Below, in pieces: positions 38,416-49,338 of a stretch of 64,000 nt of DNA. The notes under the pieces are model-generated. The model did no database searches and had not been told where the DNA came from. It worked only from the letters and a program-made list of their open reading frames with translations. A program made the position numbers and the translations under genes. Source of the DNA: an uncultured Schlesneria sp. (lineage in GTDB: Bacteria; Planctomycetota; Planctomycetia; Planctomycetales; Planctomycetaceae); the NCBI GenBank assembly GCA_903899985.1, contig CAIULL010000113.1:1-64000 (forward strand), in the 5' to 3' direction. Within the stretch, counting starts at the first letter, position 1, and each line of letters starts with the position of its first letter.

Positions 38416-40581
38416 TCAGACTTCGTTTTGCGGCAATAACGCCTCAAGATCGCGAGATTGCTCTCGGTTGTTTTCGCCTAACGATGACAGCAGCCTGCGA
38501 ATCAGTTGTTCGGCTTCCGTTCTTTCGATCAGCCAGCGGTCTCGGGCGGCGAGCCAGTTTGTGTGCTGCAACGAGGACTCGGCTGTTGAGATCCTCAGGC
38601 GTTCTTCCCCTTGACGCAACTCTTCGTCGCGGGCAGCGAACCATTGGGTCAGCTTCTGACGTTCTTCGGCGAACTCGGTTCGCTGTCGTTCGAATTTCGC
38701 GTGTGCCTCGAATTGGTCGTGGCGTTGTTCGTTGAGTTTGTCGTGCAACTGCTGGTAATTGTCGGTCAACGCCTTGCGAGCTCGTTCGACTCGTTCACGG
38801 GCATCTTCCTGATCGGTGGCCGTCGTGACCTGTGCCCAGGCTTCTTCGACCGCCAGTCGCATTTCGAGCGTCGCTCGATGTGTTTCTTCGAGTTCGGCTC
38901 GTAACTTATCCAGTCGGGCACGGCGACTTTCCAGGCTTTCGCTCCGTTCCGCAACCGCTTCCTGCTGCCGACGCAATTCGGCTTGCTGGTACTCGCGTTC
39001 CTGATCCCACGCTTGTCGTTCCGCCTGAATGTTCATTCGATCCAGCTCGACCGTACTCGTGATCGCCGCTCGCATCTGATGGAACGCTTCGTGTTCGCGA
39101 TCAAGAGACTTCTCTCGCTCATCGATCGAGGCGCGATATTGATCGACCTGTCGTAGACGGCGGATGATTTGCAGTCCCGCCTCTTCAAGCCGCTGTTGTT
39201 CAACCTGACGCTCACGACGATGTTCGTTCTGCACCTGCTCGAATTCGTAACGGGACTTATCCAGATGATCCTGCTGGAACCGGATTCGACTTTCGATCAG
39301 CGTCCGTTCACGCAGTAAATCACTTTGCAGCGTGGCGAGAGTTTCTTTTTCGCGCGCAAGATTTTGTTCCCATTCACGACGTTCCGCATTGAGGGTTTCA
39401 GCCTCTTGCTCGCGTTGAGCGATTAACTGGCGATCAAGCAATTCTCGGGCGGCGATCGACTCGGCCTCGCCACGGCGGCGAGTTTCTTCCCAAGCCTCGC
39501 GTTCACTTTGCAGTGCGAGCTCGTGTGCTTCGCGTGCGTTTTGAATTTCGCGTTCGCACTCCTGACGCGCGGCGCGTAGCTCCGCTTGTTCAAGTTCGCG
39601 AGTCTGCTTCCATTCGTTTTGCTCGGCCTCAAGTTGCCGCTTGTGTTGTTCTCGTAATTCAGACAGTTCAATCGCCAGGGCTTCGCGCGTCGTGACGAAT
39701 TCCGCGTTGGCGCTGGTCACTGTCGACTCAAAAAAGGCCTTTTCGCGATCGAGTTCTGCCCGTTCCGAATCACGAAGTTTCTGCCACGCTTGCTGATCCT
39801 GCTGGAACGCAACATGCCGCTGTTCCCATTCCGTTGTCAGTGCATGCCAAAGCTTTTCGCGTTCGGACTCAAGAATTCGACCATTTTCGACCGCAAGCTC
39901 GGCCAGTCGCCTTTGCAGCGTCGCATCGAGAAGTTTGACTCGTTCCTCTTCGACGACGAATGCTGTTTTGGCCCGATCGAACGCATCACGTTCGATCTTC
40001 ATTTCTTCGATCACTTCGTGTCGAAACGTTTGTTTTCGCTGTTCCAGTTCTTCGAGTTGGCGAGTGAACTGTACTCGTTCAGCCTCAAACGCTCGCGATT
40101 GCAACTCAAAAGAGGCGTATCGTTCGGCAAAAGCCTTTTCGTTGGCTTCGAGACGAATCGTCAGGGCTTCCAATAACGATCGCTCGGATGCGACCGATTG
40201 GACTGATCGAAGTCTTTCGTTTTCAAAAGTGGATTTCAGTTCCTGGAACGCTCGTTCACGAACATCCAGCTCGTCTTTCTGAGATTGAATCTGCAGGTGT
40301 AATCGGTGAGCGATCTGGCTCACTTCATGAAGAAAGTGAGTGTCCAGTTGGAGGACATCAGAAGTGGTTCGAGTACTGGAAGATTCCACTGAGCGTCCGG
40401 AATTCCGGTTGTGCTCGTCGCGAGAAGAAGTTCCAGACTGGCCAGAGTGTCCAGCAAGATTGTGAGCGGAATCAATCCGAAGACCGATTCCCGCAGAATC
40501 GGATTTTTGGCTTTCGTTTGCCAACGCGTTCATCGGTCGAACGGTTAGTCGCCCCAGACCATCGGTGACTTGCTCTTTCAT
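38416..40581 (-). CDS. Long coiled-coil protein
   Basis: A 721-residue protein with a Ser/Gly-rich N-terminus of about 80 residues and then almost continuous heptad-like Glu/Arg/Gln-rich helix to the end (FASERYASFELQ..., ELEQRKQTFRHEVIEEMK). No ATPase head, signal peptide or membrane segment is visible. It may be a cytoplasmic scaffold or cytoskeletal rod, perhaps helping membrane shaping or division. The start ATG at 40581 has AAAGGA before it. The stop lies 128 bp upstream of the TPR gene start on the same strand. Similarity to any one family would be dominated by composition, so naming is avoided. Confidence 0.75.
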   Translation of the reverse strand: MKEQVTDGLGRLTVRPMNALANESQKSDSAGIGLRIDSAHNLAGHSGQSGTSSRDEHNRNSGRSVESSSTRTTSDVLQLDTHFLHEVSQIAHRLHLQIQSQKDELDVRERAFQELKSTFENERLRSVQSVASERSLLEALTIRLEANEKAFAERYASFELQSRAFEAERVQFTRQLEELEQRKQTFRHEVIEEMKIERDAFDRAKTAFVVEEERVKLLDATLQRRLAELAVENGRILESEREKLWHALTTEWEQRHVAFQQDQQAWQKLRDSERAELDREKAFFESTVTSANAEFVTTREALAIELSELREQHKRQLEAEQNEWKQTRELEQAELRAARQECEREIQNAREAHELALQSEREAWEETRRRGEAESIAARELLDRQLIAQREQEAETLNAERREWEQNLAREKETLATLQSDLLRERTLIESRIRFQQDHLDKSRYEFEQVQNEHRRERQVEQQRLEEAGLQIIRRLRQVDQYRASIDEREKSLDREHEAFHQMRAAITSTVELDRMNIQAERQAWDQEREYQQAELRRQQEAVAERSESLESRRARLDKLRAELEETHRATLEMRLAVEEAWAQVTTATDQEDARERVERARKALTDNYQQLHDKLNEQRHDQFEAHAKFERQRTEFAEERQKLTQWFAARDEELRQGEERLRISTAESSLQHTNWLAARDRWLIERTEAEQLIRRLLSSLGENNREQSRDLEALLPQNEV

Positions 40582-40713
40582 ACGGGAATCCTTTCCCTGC
40601 GTTCCCCCCCACCACGTTCTAAGTGGCTAGGCTTCAACAATCGAACACTTTTTGGGCAGATTGTGAAAGCACAACCTTTCGGTTGAATTCCCCGGGGGAA
40701 AAAGTATCCAGCA

Positions 40714-40744
40714 AAAAAACAGGAACACGGACGGTAAGTCCGTG
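40714..40744 (-). terminator. Terminator of trxA
   Basis: CACGGAC (40726-40732) pairs with GTCCGTG (40738-40744). On the minus strand the hairpin is followed by a run of seven T (40714-40720). It lies about 75 bp after the trxA stop. Confidence 0.7.
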
Positions 40745-40818
40745 CTCAGAAATCAATTGCAATATTCACCAACAACGAAGCCAAATGTCCGATCCGTCGA
40801 ACATCCGACCTGTTGAAC

Positions 40819-41145
40819 CTAGAGATTTGCTTCGACGTGCTTCGTTAATTCTGCCGGGGAAACATTTCCGATACAGCTCGCGACTCGCTTTCCGCCTTTG
40901 AAGAACAGAACCGTCGGAATCGAGCTGATTCCAAACTGACCTGCATAGTCCTGATTTTCATCAATATTCATTTTTCCGACCTTGACGCGTCCTGCGTAGG
41001 TTTCGGCCAAGGCTTCAATTTTAGGGGCGAGCAACTTGCAAGGGCCGCACCAGGGTGCCCAGAAGTCGACAACCACAAGTTCATGGCTATCAAGGACATC
41101 TTGCTTAAAAGCACCGTCAGTAAATTCCACCAAACCGCCTGCCAT
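40819..41145 (-). CDS. trxA: Thioredoxin
   Basis: A 108-residue thioredoxin that reduces protein disulfides in the cytoplasm using thioredoxin reductase. The active site is W32-C33-G-P-C36, followed by K37 and later the cis-Pro IPTVLFF. Length and fold are standard. The ATG at 41145 begins AGGLVEFTDGAF; the frame upstream to 41217 is not used. A terminator at 40714-40744 ends the unit, so it is not continuous with the coiled-coil gene downstream. Confidence 0.97.
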   Translation of the reverse strand: MAGGLVEFTDGAFKQDVLDSHELVVVDFWAPWCGPCKLLAPKIEALAETYAGRVKVGKMNIDENQDYAGQFGISSIPTVLFFKGGKRVASCIGNVSPAELTKHVEANL

Positions 41146-41271
41146 GATTTCTTCTCTCGGAAAGTGAAACGACCTGTTCGCATCAACTGCGATTATTTCG
41201 TGATCCATGTCTTGCATGGGATTATAGGGAAAAGCCTGTTGCGGTCAATTTGGATAGTTCCAACCGACGGG

Positions 41272-42951
41272 TTATTCGTCCGTGACGCATCCTTCGGACG
41301 CACTTTTCACGTTCTTGATGTACTTGTACAGTGTCCCGCGAGTCGACTTCAATTCGGGGGCTTTCCAAGCCTTGCGTCGTTGTGAAAGCTCGGCATCCGA
41401 CAAATCCAGGTCGATGCGATTGATTTCCGCATTAATCGTGATTTTGTCGCCGTCTTTCAACAGGGCAATTGCCCCCCCTTCCTGAGCTTCCGGCGTCACG
41501 TGTCCCACAAGGAACCCGTGCGATCCCCCCGAGAATCGGCCGTCGGTAATCAGGGCCACGTCCGCACCGAGGCCCGCTCCCATAATCGCCGACGTGGGAG
41601 TCAACATTTCGGGCATGCCCGGACCACCCTTTGGACCTTCATAACGAATGACGATTACGTCACCCTTGTGAATCAGTCCATCTTCGAGCCCCTTCAGCAT
41701 CAGCTCTTCCGAATCGAAGACGCGAGCTGGTCCCGAGAAAATCAAACCTTCTTTGCCTGTGATCTTGGCGACCGCTCCGTCCGGACAAAAGTTGCCACGC
41801 ATGATGCGGATATGGCCCGATTCTTTTAACGGCTTTTCGATCGGCTGAATGATTCGCTGACCTTCGGCAAGGCCCGGCAAGTCTTTCAGATTTTCAGCCA
41901 CAGACTTTCCGGTCACGGTCATACAGCTGCCGTCAATCAGTCCCTTTTCGAGCAGATATTTCAATACTGCGGGAGTACCACCAACGTGATGCAGGTCTTC
42001 CATCACGTATTTTCCGCTCGGCTTCAGGTCAGCGATGTACGGGATGCGGTCACTGACTGACTGGAAGTCATCAATGGTCAGCGGCACGTTGACCGCACGG
42101 GCCATGGCGATCAAGTGCAGCACCGCGTTCGTTGATCCCCCTGTGGCCATGATCAGGACCATCGCGTTCTCGAACGCCGCACGGGTCATGATATCGCGTG
42201 GTTTCAGGTCGAGTTCCAGCAGTTTGCGGATTGCTTGGCCTGCGGCGATACATTCACCCAGCTTGATTGGATCTTCAGCGGGAATGGATGAACTGTAGGG
42301 AAGAGACATCCCCATCGCTTCGATCGCCGAGGCCATTGTATTCGCGGTGTACATCCCGCCGCACGCTCCGGCTCCGGGACAACTATGTTCCACGATCGCC
42401 TGACGCTCTTCGTCCGTGATCTTGCCGGTAATGTATTCTCCGTAGCACTGGAATGCCGAAACGATATCGAGCTTGGGATGCAGGTCGATACAGCCCGCCT
42501 TGATTGTTCCGCCGTAAATCATCAGTGAAGGGCGGTTCAGACGCCCCATCGCCATGATGCAGCCCGGCATATTCTTGTCGCAGCCGGGTATCGAAATATT
42601 GGCGTCATACCACTGGGCCGACATCACGGTTTCGATGCTGTCAGCAATAATGTCACGCGATTGGAGCGAGTACGACATCCCGTCGGTCCCCATCGAGATC
42701 CCGTCGCTGACGCCGATCGTATTAAACCGCATCCCCCACAATCCCGCCGCGTTGACCCCTTCTTTCACTTTTTCGGAAAGCTTGTTGAGGTGCATATTGC
42801 AGGGGTTGCCATCGTACCAGACGGCGGAAATACCAACTTGAGCCTTATCCATGTCTTCGCGGGTCATGCCGGTTGCGTAAAGCATGGCCTGCGATGCCCC
42901 CTGCGCGCGGGGCTGGGTGATCCGGGAGCTGTATTTGTTGATTTGCGTCAT
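41272..42951 (-). CDS. ilvD: Dihydroxy-acid dehydratase
   Basis: A 559-residue dehydratase that turns 2,3-dihydroxy-isovalerate or -methylvalerate into the 2-oxo acids of valine, isoleucine and (indirectly) leucine synthesis. Fe-S cluster cysteines sit in [19 protein letters not shown] and [12 protein letters not shown], and the C-terminal half has [10 protein letters not shown]. The ATG at 42951 begins [10 protein letters not shown]; a TTG six codons upstream only opens the frame. It lies 72 bp downstream of the OmpH-like gene. Other ilv genes are not in the window. Confidence 0.97.
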   Translation of the reverse strand: MTQINKYSSRITQPRAQGASQAMLYATGMTREDMDKAQVGISAVWYDGNPCNMHLNKLSEKVKEGVNAAGLWGMRFNTIGVSDGISMGTDGMSYSLQSRDIIADSIETVMSAQWYDANISIPGCDKNMPGCIMAMGRLNRPSLMIYGGTIKAGCIDLHPKLDIVSAFQCYGEYITGKITDEERQAIVEHSCPGAGACGGMYTANTMASAIEAMGMSLPYSSSIPAEDPIKLGECIAAGQAIRKLLELDLKPRDIMTRAAFENAMVLIMATGGSTNAVLHLIAMARAVNVPLTIDDFQSVSDRIPYIADLKPSGKYVMEDLHHVGGTPAVLKYLLEKGLIDGSCMTVTGKSVAENLKDLPGLAEGQRIIQPIEKPLKESGHIRIMRGNFCPDGAVAKITGKEGLIFSGPARVFDSEELMLKGLEDGLIHKGDVIVIRYEGPKGGPGMPEMLTPTSAIMGAGLGADVALITDGRFSGGSHGFLVGHVTPEAQEGGAIALLKDGDKITINAEINRIDLDLSDAELSQRRKAWKAPELKSTRGTLYKYIKNVKSASEGCVTDE

Positions 42952-43023
42952 AGTGAGAGTCGCCGTCAAAAAAAGTGATGAGATTTCAGTGCGATTGAAT
43001 CAGTGCTTGAGAACACTTTTTTG

Positions 43024-43635
43024 TTATTGGTCCGCCATGGCGGAAATAATTTCGTCGGTGATATCAAGATTGTTTTCGTAGATGACTTGCATGTTATTCA
43101 AGGTCGGCAACACCGTCGCCGGATTGTTGTCTTCAAAATTGTTTCGATGAAAACGGGTCACGAGATCGATTTTATGGGCCTGCGCATAGCTGGCGATTTC
43201 CTTCGCAGCCATGCGATAAGCCTTCAGGTAACTCTCTGATTCTTCCTTGGTAAACTTGCGAATCCCTTCCTGTCTGAACTCTTCAAATTCCTTCGTTTTC
43301 CGTTGACGGCGAAATTCCAGATCCTTGTATTCTTCAGATTCTTTATCCAGTCCCATTAATTTCTGGGTTAACTGTTGAATCTCCGCCAGCTTCTTTTTGC
43401 CGACTTCTTCTCCTTCAGTGACTTTGAGCTTCAAGGCGGCCATCGATTGCTGCAGAGTCTTTGATTTTTGCAGGACGAGATTCAGATCGACGACGGCGAT
43501 TTTTGTTTTTTCGGATTTGCCGTCATTGACTGACTGATCAGCCGTGGAGCCAGTCGCTGCGGGAACATTAAAAGTTGAGAACAAAAGACAGGACGTGCAG
43601 ACGCCGACGATGAGCGCAGAAACGAAATTCTTCAC
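43024..43635 (-). CDS. OmpH/Skp-like periplasmic chaperone
   Basis: A 203-residue exported protein. A signal peptide covers about residues 1-27. The rest is the OmpH/Skp fold: a short strand (KIAVVDLNLVLQKSKTL), two long coiled-coil helices (EVGKKKLAEIQQLTQKLMGLDKE...; ESYLKAYRMAAKEIASYA), and the closing strand KIDLVTRFHRNNF. Skp chaperones outer-membrane proteins to the BAM complex. It may have a narrower substrate range in planctomycetes, which possess an outer membrane but have unusual OMPs; that is inference. It precedes ilvD on the minus strand. Confidence 0.85.
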   Translation of the reverse strand: MKNFVSALIVGVCTSCLLFSTFNVPAATGSTADQSVNDGKSEKTKIAVVDLNLVLQKSKTLQQSMAALKLKVTEGEEVGKKKLAEIQQLTQKLMGLDKESEEYKDLEFRRQRKTKEFEEFRQEGIRKFTKEESESYLKAYRMAAKEIASYAQAHKIDLVTRFHRNNFEDNNPATVLPTLNNMQVIYENNLDITDEIISAMADQ

Positions 43636-43683
43636 GTTCGAATCCTTTCATTGAGTTCAGGCGTTCTGACCGATCAAAAGTCG

Positions 43684-43971
43684 TTATTCAACCAGAGTCG
43701 ATGGATGAGCGACTCGTTCAACGCGAGGCAAGACTTTCGGTGCATAGATCGTCGTATAGGCGAACGCTTTTCGATGCGCATCAATCGCGGCCTGATCCGA
43801 CCAGTGTTCGTTGAGCAGAAAAACTTTAGGGTCTGTGTTGGAATGGTAGACTTCAAATCGGAGACAGCCCGGCTCCTGACGTGACAGTCGACATTGCTCT
43901 GAAAGCAGGCTCTGAATCTCGGCGACGTCGTTCGTATCTTTGACTGTCAACACAACATTGATGTAGATCAC
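43684..43971 (-). CDS. ABM-family small monooxygenase-like protein
   Basis: A 95-residue ferredoxin-like alpha+beta protein of the antibiotic biosynthesis monooxygenase (ABM) family. It shows INVVLTVKDTNDVAEIQSLL, QEPGCLRFEVYHS and FLLNEHWSDQAAIDAHR. These act as oxygenases, heme degraders or stress-linked proteins; members of this size are mostly uncharacterised. The start is GTG at 43971, with GGAAGGA six bases before it; a TTG five codons earlier opens the frame. It begins 15 bp after the pheS stop, so it probably shares the pheS transcript. Confidence 0.8.
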   Translation of the reverse strand: MIYINVVLTVKDTNDVAEIQSLLSEQCRLSRQEPGCLRFEVYHSNTDPKVFLLNEHWSDQAAIDAHRKAFAYTTIYAPKVLPRVERVAHPSTLVE

Positions 43972-43986
43972 GTGATTTCCTTCCAA

Positions 43987-44988
43987 TCAGAACTGCTGCA
44001 GGAAACGAATGTCATTCTGATAAAAGTGCCGAATATTCTTGATTCCATGACGCATCATGCAGAACCGGGCGATCCCCAGGCCAAAGGCAAAGCCGCTCAC
44101 TTCGTCAGGGTCATAACCGACCGCCTTCAAAACGTTGGGATCGACCATACCGGCACCACCTAATTCCAGCCAGCTGTCACCCCGCTGCACGTCGAATTCC
44201 ACGCTTGGTTCAGTAAACGGGAAGAACGACGGACGAAACCGCACATGAACGTCTTCACCAAGATAGGCGGTCGCGAAGAGACGCAGGACCGTTTTCAGCG
44301 AGGCCATCGTCACGTCCTTTCCGACCATTAAACCTTCCATCTGGTGGAACATGATGTGATGCGTGTCGTCAATCTCGTCCGGTCGATAGACCCGTCCCAC
44401 CGAAACAATACGAATCGGAGGTTTCCGATTTTCCATGACTCGAATCTGAATCGTGGATGTCTGACTGCGCAGTAACCGAGGCCCGCCACCCGCCACTCCG
44501 GCGGTTGCCAGATAGAAATTGTCCAGCGGATCGCGAGCGGGATGATCTTCCGGGATATTCAACGCGACAAAGTTGTGCCACTCGTCTTCGATCTCAGGAC
44601 CATCTTCCACTTCAAAACCGAACCGGCTCATGATGTCTTGGAATTCGATGATTGTCTGAGTCAGCGGATGACGTTTGCCGATGGCCGGGCGGATTCCCGG
44701 TAATGTCACATCAATGGCTGTTGCCGAGACTTTTGTCTTGCTCAGCTCTTTTTCGCGTTCTTCCCAGGCCTTTGTAACCGCGTCTTTCACTTCGTTGAAT
44801 CGTTTGCCGACCTCGGGCCGTTGTTCAGGCGGGACTTTCGCGAGATTCGCCTGCAGGTCTTTCAGCTTCCCCTGCTTCTTTCCCAGGAACTCAATTCGGA
44901 CCTGTTCGAGTGCTTCCGCGTTATGTGCCGACGAAATCGCCGTCAGGGCTTCTTGCTGGAATGCGGCAAAGATCTGGCTGAGTTCCAT
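43987..44988 (-). CDS. pheS: Phenylalanyl-tRNA synthetase alpha subunit
   Basis: A 333-residue class II aminoacyl-tRNA synthetase subunit that charges tRNA-Phe with PheT. The N-terminal helical hairpin (about 1-90) is followed by motif 2 ([13 protein letters not shown]) and motif 3 ([18 protein letters not shown]). Length is standard. pheT is not next to it. The gene follows rplT on the minus strand, separated by a terminator-like hairpin at 45011-45049, so it may have its own promoter or be attenuated. Confidence 0.97.
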   Translation of the reverse strand: MELSQIFAAFQQEALTAISSAHNAEALEQVRIEFLGKKQGKLKDLQANLAKVPPEQRPEVGKRFNEVKDAVTKAWEEREKELSKTKVSATAIDVTLPGIRPAIGKRHPLTQTIIEFQDIMSRFGFEVEDGPEIEDEWHNFVALNIPEDHPARDPLDNFYLATAGVAGGGPRLLRSQTSTIQIRVMENRKPPIRIVSVGRVYRPDEIDDTHHIMFHQMEGLMVGKDVTMASLKTVLRLFATAYLGEDVHVRFRPSFFPFTEPSVEFDVQRGDSWLELGGAGMVDPNVLKAVGYDPDEVSGFAFGLGIARFCMMRHGIKNIRHFYQNDIRFLQQF

Positions 44989-45010
44989 CGTATTTCCTGG
45001 CGTTTAAATA

Positions 45011-45049
45011 AAAAGACACCACCCCTGGATCAGCTTGGGGCAGTGTCTT
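45011..45049 (-). terminator. Terminator or attenuator between rplT and pheS
   Basis: AAGACAC pairs with GTGTCTT, extended inward by CCCC/GGGG. On the minus strand the stem is followed by TTTTTATTT. It lies 30 bp after the rplT stop and 22 bp before the pheS start. Such a position is compatible with an attenuator for pheS; no Phe-rich leader peptide was found. Confidence 0.75.
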
Positions 45050-45079
45050 GATCAAATCAACTCTCGCGAACAATCCGGC

Positions 45080-45451
45080 CTAAACCGCTTGATTTGCCTT
45101 TTTCAGCCCCTCGCGCACCAGATTCGTGACTTCGTCAAAGACTTCCGGGCTGTGAATCGCCATTTCGCTGAGAACCTTGCGGTTCAACTTGATATCAGCC
45201 AGCGTAAGTCCATAAATGAATCGGGAATACGACAAACCGCGCATTTCAGCGGCAGCCTTGATTCGGATGATCCACAGAGCGCGGAATTCACGCTTACGAT
45301 TCCGGCGATCGCGATACGCGAAAACACGGTTTCGTACGACGGTCTCTTTGACAAGACGCAGCAGGTTCTTTCGGCCGCCGTAGCTGCCCTTCACTTCACG
45401 AAACAGTCGCTTATGGGACTTACGACGCGCGACGCTAAAGGAAATTCTCAT
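45080..45451 (-). CDS. rplT: Ribosomal protein L20
   Basis: A 123-residue, highly basic ribosomal protein of the 50S subunit, needed early in assembly. The conserved core is [41 protein letters not shown] and the C-terminal half is globular. L20 also represses its own operon in other bacteria by binding an rpmI-proximal leader. It follows rpmI by 63 bp in the usual infC-rpmI-rplT order. Confidence 0.97.
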   Translation of the reverse strand: MRISFSVARRKSHKRLFREVKGSYGGRKNLLRLVKETVVRNRVFAYRDRRNRKREFRALWIIRIKAAAEMRGLSYSRFIYGLTLADIKLNRKVLSEMAIHSPEVFDEVTNLVREGLKKANQAV

Positions 45452-45514
45452 GATGACATTCGCTGATTAGAACACAAACAGGACGACGGACAAGGAACGA
45501 ATAAGATTCGCAGA

Positions 45515-45718
45515 CTAGTGGCCTGCAGACCGCAGTGCGTCGCAAATCATTTTGGCGTCGGCCTTTACGAGGACAACGTCATTACGATTCTGGCGTTTTC
45601 TTTTGCTGGATTTATGGCTGAGCAAGTGGCCTCGGTAGGCGCTGCGGCATTTTGCCTTGCCCGAAGCGGTCACTTTGAACCGCTTCTTCATCCCTTTGTG
45701 AGTTTTTTGCTTCGGCAT
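45515..45718 (-). CDS. rpmI: Ribosomal protein L35
   Basis: A 67-residue basic 50S protein with the family pattern PKQKTHKGMKKRFKVTASGK and SHKSSKRKRQNR. Standard length. The 146-bp gap between infC and rpmI could hold the L20-binding leader; I found no clear pseudoknot by eye. Confidence 0.96.
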   Translation of the reverse strand: MPKQKTHKGMKKRFKVTASGKAKCRSAYRGHLLSHKSSKRKRQNRNDVVLVKADAKMICDALRSAGH

Positions 45719-45864
45719 GGCCGTAATTCCTTGATTTCAAAAACTGCAATGCAGGTGGATAAACCGACGCCACCGCATTCCCCTGACATCGGGGGGGAGG
45801 GAGTATATCCGATTCGCCACAAAAATTTCCAGCGACTTTTCTCACGAGCGAAAAACACTGGCCA

Positions 45865-46374
<510 letters not shown>

Positions 46375-46500
46375 TGCTGCGTTCTCCTGAAATGGAATAG
46401 GGTTGTCCGGCGGCATTCCGGACATCAGACAAACTTGGACATATAGTATTATCCCCGCGCTAGTCAACCGTCAATCACTGACTTTTCAATCTGTCAGTTT

Positions 46501-47460
46501 TCAATCGGTTTTCCCGGCCAGAGCGGGACTCGAAACAAGAAATACCTTCTGATTTCGAGATTGACCCGGTGTTCCGCGAAAGATCTCCCGCCCGTCAACC
46601 TCTAAACTGATCTCTGCGGTCGAACTCGTATCTGTCAACAGGACATCTCCTGGCTTCAGCTGAGCGAAATCCCGGGTGGACAGTTTCAAACGTGCCAGCC
46701 GGGCTGTTACGACCACCGGAACTTTTGTGGCCGATTGTCGTATCCGCAGGGCACTCCCTTTTTCTGCAATTTTGTTCGACGCCGCCGTCGGTGTCGCTTC
46801 TTTCCACGGAACACACAGTTGAAAAAGGCCCTGACAAGGTGGGCAGAGAATCTCAAAACTGACCAGGACCACCGCCTCGTTCGATGTTGATTCTGCAATC
46901 AGCGAGGCATCGCAGGCGAGATCCGTCATCTCCAGTGAACCCGTCCGCAGCACATCGCTGGAAAGCTCGCGCAAAACTGTCTTTAAAGCCTTGTCGATCA
47001 ATCGAACTTCCACGTCCGTGAATGGCCGATCCAGGGCCAGTCCAGAGACCGTTCCACCCAGCAGACAATCCACAAACGCAAACGCCAGAGAACGACTGAC
47101 ATCAAGCAGCCACGCTGCCGGCGAGGTCTCACCCCTGAGCGATGCCAGGCAGGCCGGGTTCTCGCAGGCGGCGAGGTAATCTCGATACGTCGATTGCTCC
47201 ACCGCCAGAAAATTGACAACCACGGGGGTGCGCAACAGGCGATTCAATCCCGTCTGGATTTGCTGGCTGGCCGAAGCGGCTGCGAGCCGCAACGAATCAA
47301 GTTGTGACTTCTGTAGAGGTAAGGGATGCTCGAAATCGTAGAGATTGACGACGGCGGCTGGCTCGGGCCTGGCAACATCCGAGGACGACCCACGTGTCGA
47401 AGTAAAATCCAGCGACGAAAGGACCGCTTCGACTTCCGACTGGCTCAAGATTTTGCCCAT
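46501..47460 (-). CDS. fliM: FliM-like flagellar switch protein
   Basis: A 319-residue protein resembling FliM, the rotor part that receives CheY-P and sets flagellar direction. The N-terminus MGKILSQSEVEAVLSSL matches the FliM start, the middle is the FliM C-ring domain, and the C-terminal SpoA domain contains SLEVDGREIFRGTPGQSRNQ. No separate fliN or other motility genes are adjoining, so the gene is isolated. It follows proA by 19 bp on the same strand, probably in one transcript. Divergence is considerable, so a non-flagellar SpoA protein is not excluded. Confidence 0.8.
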   Translation of the reverse strand: MGKILSQSEVEAVLSSLDFTSTRGSSSDVARPEPAAVVNLYDFEHPLPLQKSQLDSLRLAAASASQQIQTGLNRLLRTPVVVNFLAVEQSTYRDYLAACENPACLASLRGETSPAAWLLDVSRSLAFAFVDCLLGGTVSGLALDRPFTDVEVRLIDKALKTVLRELSSDVLRTGSLEMTDLACDASLIAESTSNEAVVLVSFEILCPPCQGLFQLCVPWKEATPTAASNKIAEKGSALRIRQSATKVPVVVTARLARLKLSTRDFAQLKPGDVLLTDTSSTAEISLEVDGREIFRGTPGQSRNQKVFLVSSPALAGKTD

Positions 47461-47479
47461 CCGTGGACCCCTTTCCCGC

Positions 47480-48739
47480 CTATTTTCGAATCTGGCCTGA
47501 CCCGTGCGCGACCCATTTATAACTTGTCAGCTCGCGCAGGCCGCAGGGACCTCGGGCGTGAAACTTGTCGGTTGAAATCCCGATTTCTGCTCCTAAACCA
47601 AATTCGCCACCGTCGTTGAATCGCGTGCTGGCATTGACCATGACCGCCGCGGAGTCGACTTCATGCGTAAATCGATTGGCAGCGGCCAGATCGTTGGTCA
47701 CGATCGTTTCCGTATGATGAGAGCTGAACTGATCGATGTGATCGATCGCGCCTGAAAGGTTATCAACGACTTTCACGGACAAAATCAGATCCAGATATTC
47801 CGTATGATAGTCCTGATTCGTGGCCGCTTTGGCTGAAGGGATCCAGCGACGCGTTCGATCACAGCCACGCACCTCGACGTTTTCAGCCTTCAGCATCGCC
47901 GCTGCTTTGGGAAGAAAACTCTCGGCAATCTCCGCGTGAACGAGCAGGGTTTCTGCCGCATTACAGACACCAGGCCGCTGACATTTGCTGTTTTTCAGAA
48001 TCGCCAGTGCCATCTCCTGGTCGGCCGACTTATCCACGTAAACATGACAAATACCATCGAAATGCTTGATCACCGGCATGCGAGCCTCGCTGGCGACGCG
48101 TTCAATCAGCGATTTTCCGCCACGAGGAATCGTCACGTCGATTCGATCGCCCCGCTTTAGCAGTTCGCCAACAATCTCACGCTCGGTTGACTGGACCAGT
48201 TGCACGGCGTGTTCCGGCAAGCCTGTCTCCACCAGCGCATCGCGAAGAATTTTATGTAAGGCCAGATTGCTGTGCAGCGCTTCTTTACCACCGCGCAGAA
48301 TGACCGCGTTTCCACTTTTCACGCAAAGGGAAGCGGCATCCATCGTCACGTTCGGACGCGATTCATAGATGAAAAAGACGACCCCCAGGGGGACTCGGAC
48401 TCGCGTCACAAGCAATCCATTGGGACGAACATTCGAATCGAGCAGTTCACCGATCGGATCGGGTAGCGACGCGACTTCACGCAGTGCCGAGGCGATGAAT
48501 TCCAATCGCGCCGGAGTCAATTTCAATCGATCAATGGCGGCGGCATTCAATCCGTAGTCGGGAGCCGCTTTCAAATCGAGTGCATTCGCCGTGACGATCT
48601 CGTCCACGCGAGCCATCAAAAGTTCGGCCGATCGATGTAACCAACGCTGTTTTTGCTCGCCGCTGACGATCGCTAACTCCCGCGAGGCTCGTCGAGCCTG
48701 CTTCGTTAACTGATCGGCATATTCTGACCACTCTGACAT
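47480..48739 (-). CDS. proA: Gamma-glutamyl phosphate reductase
   Basis: A 419-residue enzyme, NADPH-dependent reduction of gamma-glutamyl phosphate to the semialdehyde in proline synthesis. The catalytic Cys is in [17 protein letters not shown], and the family pattern [17 protein letters not shown] appears as [16 protein letters not shown]. The start ATG at 48739 follows GGGGAAAGTG; the frame opens seven codons earlier. proB is not next to it. The stop is 19 bp before the fliM-like start. Confidence 0.95.
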   Translation of the reverse strand: MSEWSEYADQLTKQARRASRELAIVSGEQKQRWLHRSAELLMARVDEIVTANALDLKAAPDYGLNAAAIDRLKLTPARLEFIASALREVASLPDPIGELLDSNVRPNGLLVTRVRVPLGVVFFIYESRPNVTMDAASLCVKSGNAVILRGGKEALHSNLALHKILRDALVETGLPEHAVQLVQSTEREIVGELLKRGDRIDVTIPRGGKSLIERVASEARMPVIKHFDGICHVYVDKSADQEMALAILKNSKCQRPGVCNAAETLLVHAEIAESFLPKAAAMLKAENVEVRGCDRTRRWIPSAKAATNQDYHTEYLDLILSVKVVDNLSGAIDHIDQFSSHHTETIVTNDLAAANRFTHEVDSAAVMVNASTRFNDGGEFGLGAEIGISTDKFHARGPCGLRELTSYKWVAHGSGQIRK

Positions 48740-48969
48740 CACTTTCCCCTTGTAAGACAATAAGTATCGTAGGGACCAGAGGAAGCGTCAATCTCATGTG
48801 TCGCTTTGACAATCCGAGTCGGTTGAAACAGTCTGTTTTTCTTCGCACAATCCAGCCTGCTGGCAAGGACTTCCACGCTTTGTGTTGCCGGTCATTGACA
48901 AGTGATGATCCAGCGAGCGGGGAATTCTCATTTTGAGGTTGAAACAATTTCACCGAGGTATTCAGTCCG

Positions 48970-49338
48970 ATGAGTGTTACAAACCCAAAGTCAGTCGAAA
49001 TCTATCGGGCAAAAAACCTCCCCGAAGCCTACGTTATCCGTGCGGCTTTAGACGAAGCGGGCGTGCCGTCGCACGTGGAAAACGAATTTCTGCAGGGTGC
49101 CGTCGGTGAATTGCCCGCAGGATGGATTACGTGCCCGCGAATCCATGTCGAAGAATCGCAAGCGAGCCTGGCCAGGAAAATCATTCATCAGGCACAACTC
49201 AATCATCGAAACAGATTAGATTCTGACGAAGACAATCGATTTACACGCTGTCTCTCATGCGGCTACATCATGGGACAGTCTGACGACCGCTGTACATCCT
49301 GTGGTTGGACGTATTTGGATGATGAGGCAACCCAATAG
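48970..49338 (+). CDS. DUF2007-type protein with zinc ribbon
   Basis: A 122-residue protein. Residues 5-70 match the DUF2007 'putative signal transducing' fold (VEIYRAKNLPEAYVIRAALDEAGVPSHVENEF). A C-terminal zinc ribbon follows: CLSCGYIMGQSDDRCTSCGW (two CxxC pairs). The combination is common in planctomycetes and other phyla, with function unknown. No export signal. It is divergent from proA, with about 230 bp between them holding both promoters. Confidence 0.8.
   Translation: MSVTNPKSVEIYRAKNLPEAYVIRAALDEAGVPSHVENEFLQGAVGELPAGWITCPRIHVEESQASLARKIIHQAQLNHRNRLDSDEDNRFTRCLSCGYIMGQSDDRCTSCGWTYLDDEATQ

Noticed and set aside
38611-40568. Several long ORFs opposite the coiled-coil gene
   Set aside because: They are shadows created by the Glu/Arg/Gln-rich codon pattern of the real gene.
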